A stretch of 43,841 nt of DNA from Hyphococcus sp. (GTDB taxonomy: Bacteria > Pseudomonadota > Alphaproteobacteria > Caulobacterales > Parvularculaceae), in assembly GCA_028285645.1 (NCBI GenBank), contig JANQOV010000134.1, positions 1 to 43,841 of the forward strand, given 5' to 3'. Both the position numbers and the translations under genes were made by a program. How positions within the stretch are numbered: the first letter of the stretch is position 1; each line of letters begins with the position of its first letter. A model generated the notes under the pieces. The model was not told where the DNA came from, ran no database searches, and was given only the letters and a program-made list of their open reading frames with translations. Positions 35,801 through 43,841 of the stretch are shown one piece after another.

Positions 35801-37783
35801 CATTTCCGGGAACTTGGAAAAGACATTCAGTCGGAACCCTTCACTGCCGCTGGGGTCGGCGATATGTCCGGCGACGTATTTGGCAACGGCATGTTGCTTT
35901 CCAACAAGACAAAGCTTGTCGCTGCATTCGACCATCGCGACATTTTCATCGATCCGGCGCCCGACCCTGAGGCCTCCCACACAGAAAGGCAGCGTTTGTT
36001 CGACCTGCCGCGGAGCTCCTGGCAGGACTATGATAAGAAAAAGATTTCAAAAGGCGGCGGTGTTTTTCCGCGGTCCGCAAAATCCATCAAGCTCACGCCG
36101 GAAATCAAAAAGCTTTTGCAGATTACGGACGATAATCTCCCGCCAAACGAACTTATACGAGCAATTCTAAAAGCCCCGGTGGAGCTGTTCTGGCTCGGCG
36201 GCATCGGCACCTATTTCAAAGCGGCGGGAGAAGAAAATTCCCGCGTCGGCGACCGCGCCAACGACGCAGTTCGCATCAACGCTGACGAAATGCGGTTCAG
36301 CGTTGTTGGTGAAGGCGCCAATCTCGGCCTTACACAATTGGCGCGCATTGTTTTCGCCCGCAATGGCGGGCGTATTAACACTGACGCTATCGATAATTCC
36401 GCAGGGGTCGACTCATCTGACCACGAGGTAAACATAAAAATCCTGCTTTCAAACGCCATCGAACGCGCAGAGCTCAAAAGCGAAGAACGAGAAGCGCTGC
36501 TCGCCTCCATGACCGAGGACGTAGCGGAGCATGTTCTGCGTCATAACTACGAACAGACCCGCGCGATAACGCAGCTTCAGGCGACGGCGCCGGATGATCT
36601 TGACGCGCATTCGCGTTTTATGCGGACTCTCGAGGCTAATGGCCGGCTTGATCGCGCAATTGAGTATCTTCCAACACCAGATGATATACTTTCTCTCAAG
36701 CAATCGGGAAATGGTCTCACACGGCCTGAGCTCTCGGTTCTGCTTGCCTATTCGAAATTATGGCTGTTCGATGAACTTGTAGCGTCATCGGCGCCTGATG
36801 ATCCGATTTTCGAGCGGGAACTATTTTTGTACTTCCCCGAAGCGCTACTGGACTTCAAACACTCCATGACAACGCACCGGCTGCGTCGTGAGATTATCGC
36901 AACCCGCCTTTCAAACGATATTGTCGATACTTGCGGCATCAGTTTTGCACAACGCGCGGTGGAAATTAGCGGCGCCAGCTTTGCCGAAGTGGCGCTTGCC
37001 TATGAAGCCGCGCGACGCATTTTTGAACTGGGCGAATTCGCAAATGCAATCGACAGCCTAGATAATCAGAGCCCGGCCGACTTACAGACTGACCTTTATA
37101 TCGCAGCCTCGACACTTTTGCGTGAGCAGGTCTTCCGATTGTTGGCGTCACAGGAGAACCGTCTCACGCTCGGCGAAAAAGGCGTTAAAAACATCGTCTC
37201 GCGCTATCAAGCACCCGTGAAAGAGTTCCAGTCAGCGTTGCATGACATACTCCCCTCAGACAGCGCCATGGCTCTTGATCAGCGCGTTGAAGACTGGAGC
37301 AAAAAGGGCACCCCGAAAGACATCGCCGAAATCGCAGCCAGCTTGCCGGTTCTGGAACGCGCTCTCGATATCGTAGACCTTGCCTCGATGACCGGCTGGT
37401 CAAATCCCGGCGTCGGAAGCGTGTTCTTTGCGGTCGGCAGAATATTCCGCATCAATGGGCTGCGCGAAAAAGTGCGTAACGAACCGCCGAACGAACATTA
37501 CGACAAAATCGCGATCCGCCAGCTCAACGAAGATTTTGCCGTTCGCCAGCGCCAGCTGACGCAGCGCGTGGTTGAATATGCCGGCGACGAACCGAAGGGG
37601 GAGCCCAAGAAATGGGTTGAGAAAATCGTCGCCGCCTGGAGCGAAGCGAATGGAGAAGTGGTCTCTCAATTTGATGCATTTACTCACGAACTGGATATTG
37701 CGGGACAAGTGAGCGTCGGCAAACTGTTGCTACTCAACAAAAAACTTGCGGAGATGGCGAAGGACGCAGCACGCGTCCAATAG
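32870..37783 (+). CDS. gdhZ: NAD-specific glutamate dehydrogenase, large (about 180 kDa) class
   Basis: It oxidatively deaminates glutamate to 2-oxoglutarate with NAD, feeding amino-acid carbon into the TCA cycle. The protein has 1637 aa, the size of the Bac_GDH class (GdhB in Pseudomonas, GdhZ in Caulobacter). Long N-terminal regulatory modules precede the catalytic core. The glutamate-binding block GGLRWSDRREDFRTEVLGL is near 826, with PTGSKGGF soon after. GVGDMSGDVFGNGMLLS and a nucleotide fold with SVVGEGANLGLTQ follow. The start ATG at 32870 is chosen because GAGGA precedes it by six bases; an in-frame ATG at 32852 overlaps that site. Its gene reads alone and faces purH, with a palindrome between. 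In Caulobacter GdhZ also links metabolism to division, which suits the divL setting. Confidence 0.95.
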   Translation: MPDSYHVDDDDAIFRDVISYAKKEKIGEFLKSGELAPAFESYLHQLVLYATGEDQIWAEPSALLDRALSSWKVGETRSDKDHITALRVIEGDDWRERRLVLDIITDDRPFLVDSLTAALSDAGKPVSFFANAIVDVPRDKKGKRQYEGDANAQRESIIHAEMDPPEDEAEAEALRAEIELVLQDVSLAVEDWEPMRARLGSCIAQLERARPIGSDVDDHREAVEFLKWLWDNRFAFLGVRRYAFSKNNDQTSFQHDKTHDLGILRDDDRRILKATFDEQGALSPAVESFLESGEPIIVAKANTKSRVHRRAYMDYVGVKSYSIDGKVSGEDRFVGLFTAEAYNQPASNIPLLRSKIKKAVYKTSFSPGGYNEKALVNILETFPRDELFQINSEQLRETSLGILRLLKRPRVKLFLRRDRFDRFISALVFIPRDRFNSEVREQIGEYIASTFEGRVTSFSPFFGDASLVRVHYIIAIDMGAPEGPGLSELTRTVRNICRDWSDDLLEALRRAYEGATPTGLFAKYESAFGAGYRERMTVHEAITDIGALEALSRPSSPAFGLRAYRHAKDDKTTVRLKIYRRGEPLSISKIIPILENLGLDVHQEASHHVRPAGVDQGDTLWIQDFLMQEAHQRVVKLDDVKSDFEAATTAILDGNTEDDGFNALVLTAGLNWREVSVMRAVAKYSLQAGFQYSQQYIEETLSKHSDIVRPLVAVFHARFNPKSAKKTDARLKDVHAAEAIVTDSLANVSSLDEDRILRRYLNFFAAVTRTNYFQTNEDGGPKPYISFKIDSSKIDNLPHPRPYREIFVSGPRVDGVHLRFGPVARGGLRWSDRREDFRTEVLGLVKAQRVKNAVIIPTGSKGGFYPKQLPQTDDRAAIYEAGRDAYKEFIRGLLDLTDNIVERKTVAPPDMVLWDDPDPYLVVAADKGTAQFSDTANAISAEYNFWLGDAFASGGSAGYDHKAMGITARGAWEAVKRHFRELGKDIQSEPFTAAGVGDMSGDVFGNGMLLSNKTKLVAAFDHRDIFIDPAPDPEASHTERQRLFDLPRSSWQDYDKKKISKGGGVFPRSAKSIKLTPEIKKLLQITDDNLPPNELIRAILKAPVELFWLGGIGTYFKAAGEENSRVGDRANDAVRINADEMRFSVVGEGANLGLTQLARIVFARNGGRINTDAIDNSAGVDSSDHEVNIKILLSNAIERAELKSEEREALLASMTEDVAEHVLRHNYEQTRAITQLQATAPDDLDAHSRFMRTLEANGRLDRAIEYLPTPDDILSLKQSGNGLTRPELSVLLAYSKLWLFDELVASSAPDDPIFERELFLYFPEALLDFKHSMTTHRLRREIIATRLSNDIVDTCGISFAQRAVEISGASFAEVALAYEAARRIFELGEFANAIDSLDNQSPADLQTDLYIAASTLLREQVFRLLASQENRLTLGEKGVKNIVSRYQAPVKEFQSALHDILPSDSAMALDQRVEDWSKKGTPKDIAEIAASLPVLERALDIVDLASMTGWSNPGVGSVFFAVGRIFRINGLREKVRNEPPNEHYDKIAIRQLNEDFAVRQRQLTQRVVEYAGDEPKGEPKKWVEKIVAAWSEANGEVVSQFDAFTHELDIAGQVSVGKLLLLNKKLAEMAKDAARVQ

Positions 37784-37860
37784 GGCAGAGAGCTAGCGAG
37801 CGTCCGCACACAACCACATGGATCGGACAAAGGCAGTCTCACGCGCTCAAAACAAAGAAG

Positions 37861-37903
37861 CTAGAGCCGTTTCGTGACTCTCATCAGATGCAAACGACTC
37901 TAG
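37861..37903. repeat. Palindromic element between convergent gdh and purH
   Basis: CTAGAGCCGTTT (37861-37872) pairs with AAACGACTCTAG (37892-37903) over 12 bp with one G-U, around a 19-base loop. Its right arm contains the purH stop codon (37900-37902). Similar CTAGAG...GTTT...AAAC...CTCTAG palindromes are dispersed in alphaproteobacterial genomes as I remember them. It may serve as a terminator for both genes, although it lacks a U-run. Confidence 0.8.
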
Positions 37904-39480
37904 TGGCGGAAGTGGCGCACGCCGGTGAACACCATGGCAAGGCCTGCTTCATCCGCCGCTGCGATGACCTCTTCGTCACGAATCGATCCGCCGGGCTGAA
38001 TAACTGCAGTTGCGCCTGCTTCCGCCGCAGTAATCAATCCATCGGCAAAGGGGAAAAACGCGTCCGACGCAACAACCGACCCTTCTGTCAATGGCTGCGT
38101 TTCTCCTGCGCTCTCCGCCGCGTCTTCAGATTTGCGGGCGGCGATGCGGCTTGAATCAAGCCGGCTCATTTGCCCAGCGCCAATGCCAACCGTTGCGCCG
38201 TCTTTGGCATAAACGATCGCGTTGGATTTCACATGCTTTGCAACCGAAAATGCAAACAATAGGTCATCAAGCTCGCGTTCGTTGGGTTTTCGTTTTGTTA
38301 CGATTTTTAGGTCAGCTCTGGAGATTTGCATGTTGTCGCGAGACTGGAGCATATATCCTCCGGCAATTTGCCGGATAATCGTTCCTTTGGCCGCGGCGTC
38401 GGGCAACCCGCCCGCTTCAAGCAAACGCAGATTCTTTTTTCGAGCAAGCATTTCCCGAGCGTCCTCCGATACCCGCGGCGCGATGATCACTTCAGTAAAG
38501 ATCTCCGTAATTTTCTCTGCGGTCGCTTCATCCAAAGCCTGATTGAGGGCGATGACGCCGCCAAACGCCGACACGGGATCGCAGCGCAAGCTCTTTTCAT
38601 AAGCCTGTAACAGCGTATCACCGGTCGCGACCCCGCAAGGATTGGCGTGTTTAACAATCACCACCGCCGGCCTTACGGGATCAAATTCCGCGACCAGCTC
38701 ATAGGCCGCATCAGTATCGTTGAGATTATTGTAGGAAAGCGGTTTGCCCTGGAGTTGCTGTGCGGTCGCAACACCCGGACGTTTTTCACCGATCAAATAC
38801 AAAGCAGCTTGTTGATGCGGGTTCTCGCCATACCTTAATTTCGTCGCCAAAGCAGCCGACGCCGTCATTCGGTCTGGAAACTTGTTTCCGTTGGATAGAT
38901 TGAACCAGTTTGAAATCGCCGCATCATAGGCGGCTGTCCGTGCATAAGCCTTTGCAGCAAGGCGGCGACAAAGTTCTCGGGAAAGGCCGCCGCCTTCGAT
39001 CGTGCTTGCAACGGCGTCGTAATCGGCCGGGTCAGTAACAACACCCACAAAGCGATGATTCTTTGCAGCGGCGCGGATCATTGCAGGCCCGCCAATATCG
39101 ATATTCTCAATGCATTCGGCGAAATCTGCGCCCCGATCCACCGTTTCCTCGAAAGGGTAAAGATTGACCACAAGCAAATCGATCGGCCGAATGCCGTTTT
39201 GCTCGAGAGCGGCGTTATGCGCAGCGTCATCGCGCAACGCCAATAATCCGCCATGGACGTTGGGATGTAGTGTTTTGACACGGCCATCCATCATTTCCGG
39301 AAATCCGGTAACGTCTGATACGTCGACGATTTCAAGCCCTAAGTCTCGTAACACTGACGCCGTGCCGCCAGTCGAAACAAGTTCGACGCCCGCGGACTGA
39401 AGGCGCTGCGCAAATTGTTCAATATTGGTCTTGTCGGAAACTGAAATCAGCGCCCGACGCACCATTACGGGCTCGGTCAT
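37900..39480 (-). CDS. purH: Bifunctional AICAR formyltransferase / IMP cyclohydrolase
   Basis: It carries out the last two steps of de novo purine synthesis, from AICAR through FAICAR to IMP. The protein has 526 aa, full length. The N-terminal IMP cyclohydrolase shows [51 protein letters not shown] and [18 protein letters not shown]. The C-terminal transformylase shows [30 protein letters not shown] and [11 protein letters not shown] with the Lys-His pair. GGGAG lies six bases before the ATG. It is the last gene of the rpe - heparinase-like - FlaA1-like - purH run on the minus strand and ends in the palindrome facing gdh. Confidence 0.97.
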   Translation of the reverse strand: MTEPVMVRRALISVSDKTNIEQFAQRLQSAGVELVSTGGTASVLRDLGLEIVDVSDVTGFPEMMDGRVKTLHPNVHGGLLALRDDAAHNAALEQNGIRPIDLLVVNLYPFEETVDRGADFAECIENIDIGGPAMIRAAAKNHRFVGVVTDPADYDAVASTIEGGGLSRELCRRLAAKAYARTAAYDAAISNWFNLSNGNKFPDRMTASAALATKLRYGENPHQQAALYLIGEKRPGVATAQQLQGKPLSYNNLNDTDAAYELVAEFDPVRPAVVIVKHANPCGVATGDTLLQAYEKSLRCDPVSAFGGVIALNQALDEATAEKITEIFTEVIIAPRVSEDAREMLARKKNLRLLEAGGLPDAAAKGTIIRQIAGGYMLQSRDNMQISRADLKIVTKRKPNERELDDLLFAFSVAKHVKSNAIVYAKDGATVGIGAGQMSRLDSSRIAARKSEDAAESAGETQPLTEGSVVASDAFFPFADGLITAAEAGATAVIQPGGSIRDEEVIAAADEAGLAMVFTGVRHFRH

Positions 39481-39531
39481 GTCTTGCTCCCAATACGCCG
39501 GAACACATTAGCGATGCGCTCCGATCGCCAT

Positions 39532-40755
39532 CTATTGGATTGATTTATTGGACTGGTCTATAGCCTCGCCGGGCGTCGGGCTAAACTCGGGTACAAGATG
39601 ATGCACGGCTTCATCAAGCGCGTCCTGATCCCCGAGTTTCGCGTTCTCAATCACTTCCTGAAGCCGCGGATTCAGAAGCGGAAGATCAATCATTGCCGGA
39701 GAGGCCAGCAAGACGCCATCGGCGCCCGTTTTCACAAGCTTGTCGGTATCCAGGAATATCTCTTCAAAAAGTTTCTCGCCCGGACGGAGCCCCGCAAATT
39801 TGATTTCTATGTCCTTGCCCGGAACCAAACCGTACGCCTCGATCATGCGTTTCGCCAAATCGAGAATCTTTACTGGCTCGCCCATATCAAGCACGAAGAC
39901 GCGACCATCATGGGTGACGATAGTGTTTTCAGCGCTATCAAGGCTCGCAGCCTGCAAAACAAGCTGAACGGCTTCCCGCGTGGTCATAAAATAACGTGAA
40001 ATCTCCGGATGCGTTACAGTAACCGGGCCGCCGCGTTCGATTTGCCTGATAAATAGGGGCGCAACAGAACCCGTCGACCCGAGGACATTGCCGAACCGCA
40101 CCGTCACAAACCGAGTGTCGTTCTGCGCAACATCGAGCGCTTGCGCGTAAAGTTCGGCGATGCGCTTCGTTGCGCCCATAAAGCTTGTGGGATTAACCGC
40201 TTTGTCGGTGGAAATGAAAACCACTGTCTCGGCTTTTTGCCGGATAGCAGCGTCAAAGACGTGTTTTGCCCCAAGGAAATTGGTCAGCGCGCCGGCGCAA
40301 CGATTATGCTCGACAATCGGCACATGTTTGAACGCCGCGGCATGAAGCACAATTTCGGGTTGGCAAATCTCAAAAACGCGATCGAGATGTTCTTCGCGGC
40401 AAACATCCGTCAGCGAAGAGAACAGAACATCGCCATGCCCCGCTTCATGCATCGCGAGGTCGATCTGGTAGAGCGCATATTCTGAATTATCGACGAGCGC
40501 CAGCTTGGCCGGCTCGAACTCGGCAACTTGACGAACCAGTTCAGATCCGATGGTTCCGCCGGCGCCGGTGATCAATACGCGCTTGCCGGCAATCAATTGG
40601 CGCGCCGCTTTTTGGTCAATCTTGCGCGGCGGGCGCGCTAGAAGCGCCGAAAGGTCAAAGTCAGTCGACCGCATGCCGAGCCGGTTGAATGGCCGAGCGC
40701 TTTTGCCAGCCAAACGATCGAAGAAACCCCGTAATTTCAACAAGTCCGGTACCAC
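39532..40755 (-). CDS. FlaA1/CapD/WbpM-type nucleotide-sugar 4,6-dehydratase, short form
   Basis: A nucleotide-sugar dehydratase/epimerase of the SDR superfamily for surface polysaccharide synthesis, 407 aa. NAD binds at GAGGTIGSEL (residues 64-73). The active-site stretch is STDKAVNPTSFMGATKR, with Met193 at the usual Tyr position and Lys197, as in the WbpM/CapD branch; FMTTREAVQLVLQAA and GLRPGEKLFEEI complete it. Full WbpM-like proteins have an N-terminal membrane domain of about 250 residues that is absent. Upstream of the GTG start an in-frame hydrophobic stretch (FFWIVIGVV) runs to a stop at 40780-40782, with no good Shine-Dalgarno, so it may be a truncated copy. It sits between heparinase-like and purH genes. 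Confidence 0.88.
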   Translation of the reverse strand: MVPDLLKLRGFFDRLAGKSARPFNRLGMRSTDFDLSALLARPPRKIDQKAARQLIAGKRVLITGAGGTIGSELVRQVAEFEPAKLALVDNSEYALYQIDLAMHEAGHGDVLFSSLTDVCREEHLDRVFEICQPEIVLHAAAFKHVPIVEHNRCAGALTNFLGAKHVFDAAIRQKAETVVFISTDKAVNPTSFMGATKRIAELYAQALDVAQNDTRFVTVRFGNVLGSTGSVAPLFIRQIERGGPVTVTHPEISRYFMTTREAVQLVLQAASLDSAENTIVTHDGRVFVLDMGEPVKILDLAKRMIEAYGLVPGKDIEIKFAGLRPGEKLFEEIFLDTDKLVKTGADGVLLASPAMIDLPLLNPRLQEVIENAKLGDQDALDEAVHHLVPEFSPTPGEAIDQSNKSIQ

Positions 40756-40816
40756 CCCGATGACAATCCAGAAAAAAGGTTAACCGCAAAATCCGCCGCC
40801 CGCCAGCTTGCTTCCA

Positions 40817-42469
40817 TTAAACGCCTGCAAGCCGTTTGAACGCCCATTTTAAGCGAAACACCGGCGCGGCGGGCGCATGATCATCTGCGGAAAGGACAAT
40901 TTGTTCAGTGGTTTGCGGCGCTGCCCCGCCGCCGCAATAGACGCTTTTTTTCAACGCAAGTCGTGCGCTGTTGGCGCGAAACCGCCAGCCTTCGCGCCCC
41001 GGCAAGGCCAGCAACACCGATTTGCGGTCCCGCGCCAGTGAAGCGCGGACGCTCGGATGTAAGTGAAACCGCCAGCGCGCATGCTGCAAGACCGCTGGGT
41101 CAGCCCCGCGAAGCTGCTCTTCCCCGCGTAAGTCGCCACCCCCGGCAGCAAGGTATAAACGCCTGACATAGCGCGCGTTTTCTTGGTCTACCGAGACGAT
41201 GTCGCACTCAAATTCAACCAGTTGACCACGGATATCTTCGGCGCGCGCGTGAGAGGTTTCTCCCAATATGAGCCGGTAGCCGCCGCCCTCAAACGACAGC
41301 GTAGAATGCGCTGCATTCCTCGTCATGGCGCTGCGCCAGTCAGCGCCGAGATGGCCGCCATTGCCGCAATTGCCGACAATACGGTTGCGGCCAGAGGAAA
41401 AATGGAAAGAACCGGCGCTCTCGAATTTGTTACCGGAAGACTTCGTTTTCGCCGATACATCGACGATCACTAAAGACCGCCCGCATCCAAGTCGCTGATA
41501 GCCGGCATGGCGCGCGAACCCGGCAGGGATTGCATCTTCATCAAGGAAACTGCGCGCCGCCAAGACCGCTCGACCATCATCCTCCTGCCCACCGTTGAAC
41601 ACCGCCAATTGCCCGTCGCCGCAACGAAAAAACTGGGCAATCGCGCTTGCGCGTCCGGCGACATGACGGAGGTAGCCAGGCGCCGCAATTTTTCGGGCGG
41701 CAAGGGTTTTCAAAATCGTCTGCAGGCCAAGTGCAACGACAAGCTGGCGCGACGGATTTCGGCTCACATGACCGCCGTCAGGCAAGAGCTGTAATCTGGT
41801 TTCCCGGCGCACCAGCTCAAGACCGCGCTCGCCGGCGTTTTCGCAGCCTGGCAGGCAATAGCCGACAACCGCAAGGCTACTCGCCGCTGCGAGGCGATCA
41901 AATCCTGTTGTCGCGCGATGCGCCGAGCGCGCAAGATGGCGGGTCTGCCGCGCCATCGATGACAAGACGCGGCTGCGCCACAAGGCGTCGGTATTCGTCA
42001 ACACGAGCGGCGCATAGCTGGACAAAAACAAGAGACGTTGCGAGGTTATCGATGGCTCCCAAACATCAGGCGCCCATTTTTCATATCGGGCGAGCCACTC
42101 GCCCAGAATTACTCGCGCCGGCGCAATCCCCGCCTCGCCCAACGCATTAAGGTGACGCATCCAAGAGAACTCATGCAGAAACCGGTATAGCGGCCCGCCG
42201 GTTTCAACGCGGTCCCAAAGCGTTGCTAATTCGCCTTCGCAATCGATGGTTTCGTCACCAAGCGTCATCGAGCCTTTGGCGAAACTTTGCGCAAAGGCTT
42301 TGTCCGGGGCGTAAGGATCGGGCGGCTCAAAACAAAGACGATCGGGCGCCGGACCTTTCAGCCGGGACTGATAAAACGGGCTTTCCCCCCATGCTTTCTG
42401 CACGCGGCTGACAACCTGGCGCGGATCGAATATCGCTGCATTTTTGTTATGCTGAGAAATCCGCGCCAT
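40817..42469 (-). CDS. Heparinase II/III-like protein
   Basis: A protein of 550 aa of the heparinase II/III-like class that stands next to rpe and purH in many alphaproteobacteria. An N-terminal alpha-helical part (FLHEFSWMRHLNALGE, PDVWEPSITSQRLLFLSSYAPL) leads into a C-terminal beta-sandwich with HSTLSFEGGGYRLILGETSHA. Family members are polysaccharide lyases or have unknown activity, and no lyase activity is shown here. No signal peptide is evident. The ATG at 42469 is one base after the rpe stop; a longer frame that starts inside rpe is rejected. It is coupled to rpe and upstream of the FlaA1-like gene. Confidence 0.9.
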   Translation of the reverse strand: MARISQHNKNAAIFDPRQVVSRVQKAWGESPFYQSRLKGPAPDRLCFEPPDPYAPDKAFAQSFAKGSMTLGDETIDCEGELATLWDRVETGGPLYRFLHEFSWMRHLNALGEAGIAPARVILGEWLARYEKWAPDVWEPSITSQRLLFLSSYAPLVLTNTDALWRSRVLSSMARQTRHLARSAHRATTGFDRLAAASSLAVVGYCLPGCENAGERGLELVRRETRLQLLPDGGHVSRNPSRQLVVALGLQTILKTLAARKIAAPGYLRHVAGRASAIAQFFRCGDGQLAVFNGGQEDDGRAVLAARSFLDEDAIPAGFARHAGYQRLGCGRSLVIVDVSAKTKSSGNKFESAGSFHFSSGRNRIVGNCGNGGHLGADWRSAMTRNAAHSTLSFEGGGYRLILGETSHARAEDIRGQLVEFECDIVSVDQENARYVRRLYLAAGGGDLRGEEQLRGADPAVLQHARWRFHLHPSVRASLARDRKSVLLALPGREGWRFRANSARLALKKSVYCGGGAAPQTTEQIVLSADDHAPAAPVFRLKWAFKRLAGV

Positions 42470-42470
42470 C

Positions 42471-43133
42471 TTATTGTCCGCCGCGCAGAGCGTCGATATT
42501 GGCGCGATAGTCGGCGGCGGCGCCCTTAAAGACTGCGGAACCCGCGACCAAAACCGTCGCGCCGGCGCTAATGACTTTCGGCGCAGTCGCCGGATCAATG
42601 CCGCCATCGACTTCAAGCAAAATATCCTTGCCAGTCTGGTCGATCAGGCGCCGTAATTCTTCAATCTTACGCAATTGCGAGTCGATGAACTTCTGCCCGC
42701 CAAAGCCGGGATTAACGCTCATCACCAAGGCCAAATCGAGATCGTCGATAATCGGCGCTAAAGCGCTGACGGGCGTTGCCGGATTAAGTGCAGCGCCGGC
42801 TTTTGCGCCGCCTGCATGGATGCGCTGCATGGTCCGATGAAGATGCGGGCCGGCTTCGGGATGCACCGTTAGAATGTTCGCGCCCGCATTGATGAATTCG
42901 TCAATATAAGGATCAACCGGCGAAATCATCAAATGCACGTCAAATGGCAAATCTGTCGCGCTGCGGATGGCTTTAACGACGCCAGGGCCAATCGTCAGGT
43001 TGGGAACAAAATGGCCGTCCATCACGTCAACATGAATGTAGTCAGCGCCGGCGTCGGCGACGGCGCGCACTTCCTCGCCAAGACGCGCGAAGTCTGCGGC
43101 TAAAATGGACGGGGCGATCTTGACGGAACTCAT
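42471..43133 (-). CDS. rpe: Ribulose-phosphate 3-epimerase
   Basis: A cytosolic TIM-barrel enzyme that interconverts ribulose-5-phosphate and xylulose-5-phosphate in the pentose phosphate pathway. The protein has 220 aa, full length. It has [16 protein letters not shown] at the start, [19 protein letters not shown] with metal ligands His and Asp, [27 protein letters not shown] and [13 protein letters not shown]. The ATG has a T-run rather than a good Shine-Dalgarno before it. It is first in the minus-strand rpe - heparinase-like - FlaA1-like - purH unit, with a terminator upstream separating it from the edge membrane protein. The pathway partner rpiA lies at the opposite end of the window. 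Confidence 0.97.
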   Translation of the reverse strand: MSSVKIAPSILAADFARLGEEVRAVADAGADYIHVDVMDGHFVPNLTIGPGVVKAIRSATDLPFDVHLMISPVDPYIDEFINAGANILTVHPEAGPHLHRTMQRIHAGGAKAGAALNPATPVSALAPIIDDLDLALVMSVNPGFGGQKFIDSQLRKIEELRRLIDQTGKDILLEVDGGIDPATAPKVISAGATVLVAGSAVFKGAAADYRANIDALRGGQ

Positions 43134-43447
43134 GAAAAAATAGCTATCGTGATGCGGCTCTTGGTTGCAACAAAGGACACAGCTGTTGCGCCATGAATTA
43201 TTGCGAAAGAAGCCAATTGCCCGGTCCGCGAGGAGAGAAAAACCCCGCTCTTTTCAGAGCGGGGTTCTTCATTCCTGTGCAAGGGGGGTGGTCAGGGTCG
43301 GGAAATCTTGTCTGGACCTTTGGCAAATCTGGCGCCGTGGCCGTCATTCTCTCCTGTTGGTCGGCGCCGCTGATGACGATCAATATGCCCGAGCATTGCG
43401 GCGAAAATAAGACGAAAGCCGCCCGATTTCGTTACAAGCTATTGAGA
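43134..43447. other. 314-base gap upstream of rpe, terminator only
   Basis: This gap holds the end of the edge transcript, the terminator at 43241-43266 and presumably the rpe promoter between 43134 and 43240, where I see no strong -35/-10 pair. A plus-strand open frame crossing it (43193-43669) translates the hairpin and the antisense of the next gene, and is not accepted. Confidence 0.6.
43241..43266 (-). terminator. Rho-independent terminator of the edge membrane-protein transcript
   Basis: AACCCCGCTCT (43241-43251) pairs perfectly with AGAGCGGGGTT (43256-43266) around a four-base loop. On the minus strand it runs into a T-rich TTTCTC after the final TT of the stem. It lies about 180 bases past the stop at 43448 and before rpe. 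Confidence 0.85.
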
Positions 43448-43841
43448 TTATTGGTTAATTTCGTGTTTACCATGTTCGCGCTCCCGGCGAATCCTAGCTG
43501 GGCGCACGCGCATTGCGCGCATTTTGGTAATCCCGAAGGCGCCAAAGCCAGCCAGCGCCAGGCCGACCGCCATGCCGCCAATCCATTCAATATCGTAAAG
43601 ACCGACGCCGGTCAGCGCGAAGAAGGAAAGGCCCGCGAAAAGCCCCAAATAGTGCAAGGGCGAAGATAGGGCCGAACCCACCGCTTTCGCCGCGCTTCCA
43701 GCCGCCTGACCGGCGGCCTTCGCGACTTTCGGCGCCGTTTCCGCAACCGCGCGAACGACTTTTTTGCCGCCGATCAGCTTCACAATCCCGGCCAAAGCGC
43801 CCGCTGCGATGGCGATAAGCGCCCATTTCTTGGCGGTCGAG
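43448..43841 (-). CDS. Membrane protein of unknown family, N-terminus beyond window edge
   Basis: The frame stays open to base 43841 with no start codon of good quality: a TTG at 43795 exists, but the sequence upstream still reads KKWALIAIAAGALAGIVKLI, a membrane helix that belongs to the protein, so the gene is truncated by the window. Visible features are that helix, an Ala/Lys-rich amphipathic stretch (VAKAAGQAAGSAAKAVGSAL), two further hydrophobic segments (YLGLFAGLSFFALTGVGL and IGGMAVGLALAGFGAFGI) and a strongly basic tail with RARIRREREHGK-like Arg runs. About 131 residues are in the window. No function is recognised. Confidence 0.75.
   Translation of the reverse strand, partial: STAKKWALIAIAAGALAGIVKLIGGKKVVRAVAETAPKVAKAAGQAAGSAAKAVGSALSSPLHYLGLFAGLSFFALTGVGLYDIEWIGGMAVGLALAGFGAFGITKMRAMRVRPARIRREREHGKHEINQ

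Noticed and set aside
35124-36170. 348-aa plus-strand frame inside the glutamate dehydrogenase gene
   Set aside because: It is Ser/Arg/Pro-rich out-of-frame translation of gdh with no signature.
43455-43471. TTAA-N7-TTTACC near-match to a CtrA box
   Set aside because: It is one base off and lies inside the 3' end of a coding gene, not at a promoter.
43193-43669. 158-aa plus-strand frame at the right end
   Set aside because: It runs through a terminator hairpin and antisense to the edge membrane protein; no credible start or family.

Overview
The window reads as a contig-end piece of an alphaproteobacterial chromosome, probably from the Caulobacterales/Hyphomonadaceae/Parvularculales part of the class. 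The evidence is a DivL-type pseudo-kinase with Tyr in place of the phospho-His, a perfect CtrA box (TTAA-N7-TTAAC), the giant ~180 kDa NAD-glutamate dehydrogenase, ribosomal protein L21 with the alphaproteobacterial helix-hairpin-helix tail, an IalB-family protein, and the order rpe - heparinase-like - purH. All genus-level statements are inference. No CRISPR array, insertion sequence, rRNA or prophage was seen.

Layout. 1-2713: 5'-truncated rpiA, a conserved hypothetical and gor, all on the plus strand; the first 162 bases are a perfect fold-back repeat, probably an assembly or library artefact. 2996-6348: ialB-like gene divergent from acnA. 6486-9044: an outer-membrane-barrel-like protein abutting a processive-type membrane GT2 glycosyltransferase. 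9125-10009: dapF. 10017-19181: an accessory-looking surface cluster with three exported DUF11/GEVED-type beta-rich proteins and one 1692-residue protein whose C-terminal half looks like a huge outer-membrane barrel. 19811-19900: tRNA-Ser(CGA). 20012-21072: promoter, rplU, rpmA and terminator. 21089-25983: small housekeeping genes (GNAT, CobB sirtuin, DUF1993, low-Mr phosphatase, ThpR, thiol peroxidase-like, SDR epimerase, DUF6491).

26086-37783: ahcY with a structured leader, a tonB pseudogene broken by two frameshifts and a stop codon, divL, a TPR protein, a CtrA-box-preceded membrane protein and NAD-glutamate dehydrogenase. 37861-43841: on the minus strand, reading from the right edge, an edge-truncated membrane protein, a terminator, rpe, heparinase II/III-like, a short FlaA1/CapD-like dehydratase and purH, ending in a palindrome that separates it from gdh.

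Functionally most genes are core metabolism (pentose phosphate, TCA, glutathione, lysine/peptidoglycan, methyl cycle, purine, glutamate catabolism). The distinctive parts are the DUF11/giant-barrel cluster, which I regard as the best candidate for an undescribed surface or secretion system; the barrel-GT2 pair; and the divL/CtrA-box neighbourhood, which ties this locus to the alphaproteobacterial cell-cycle circuit.
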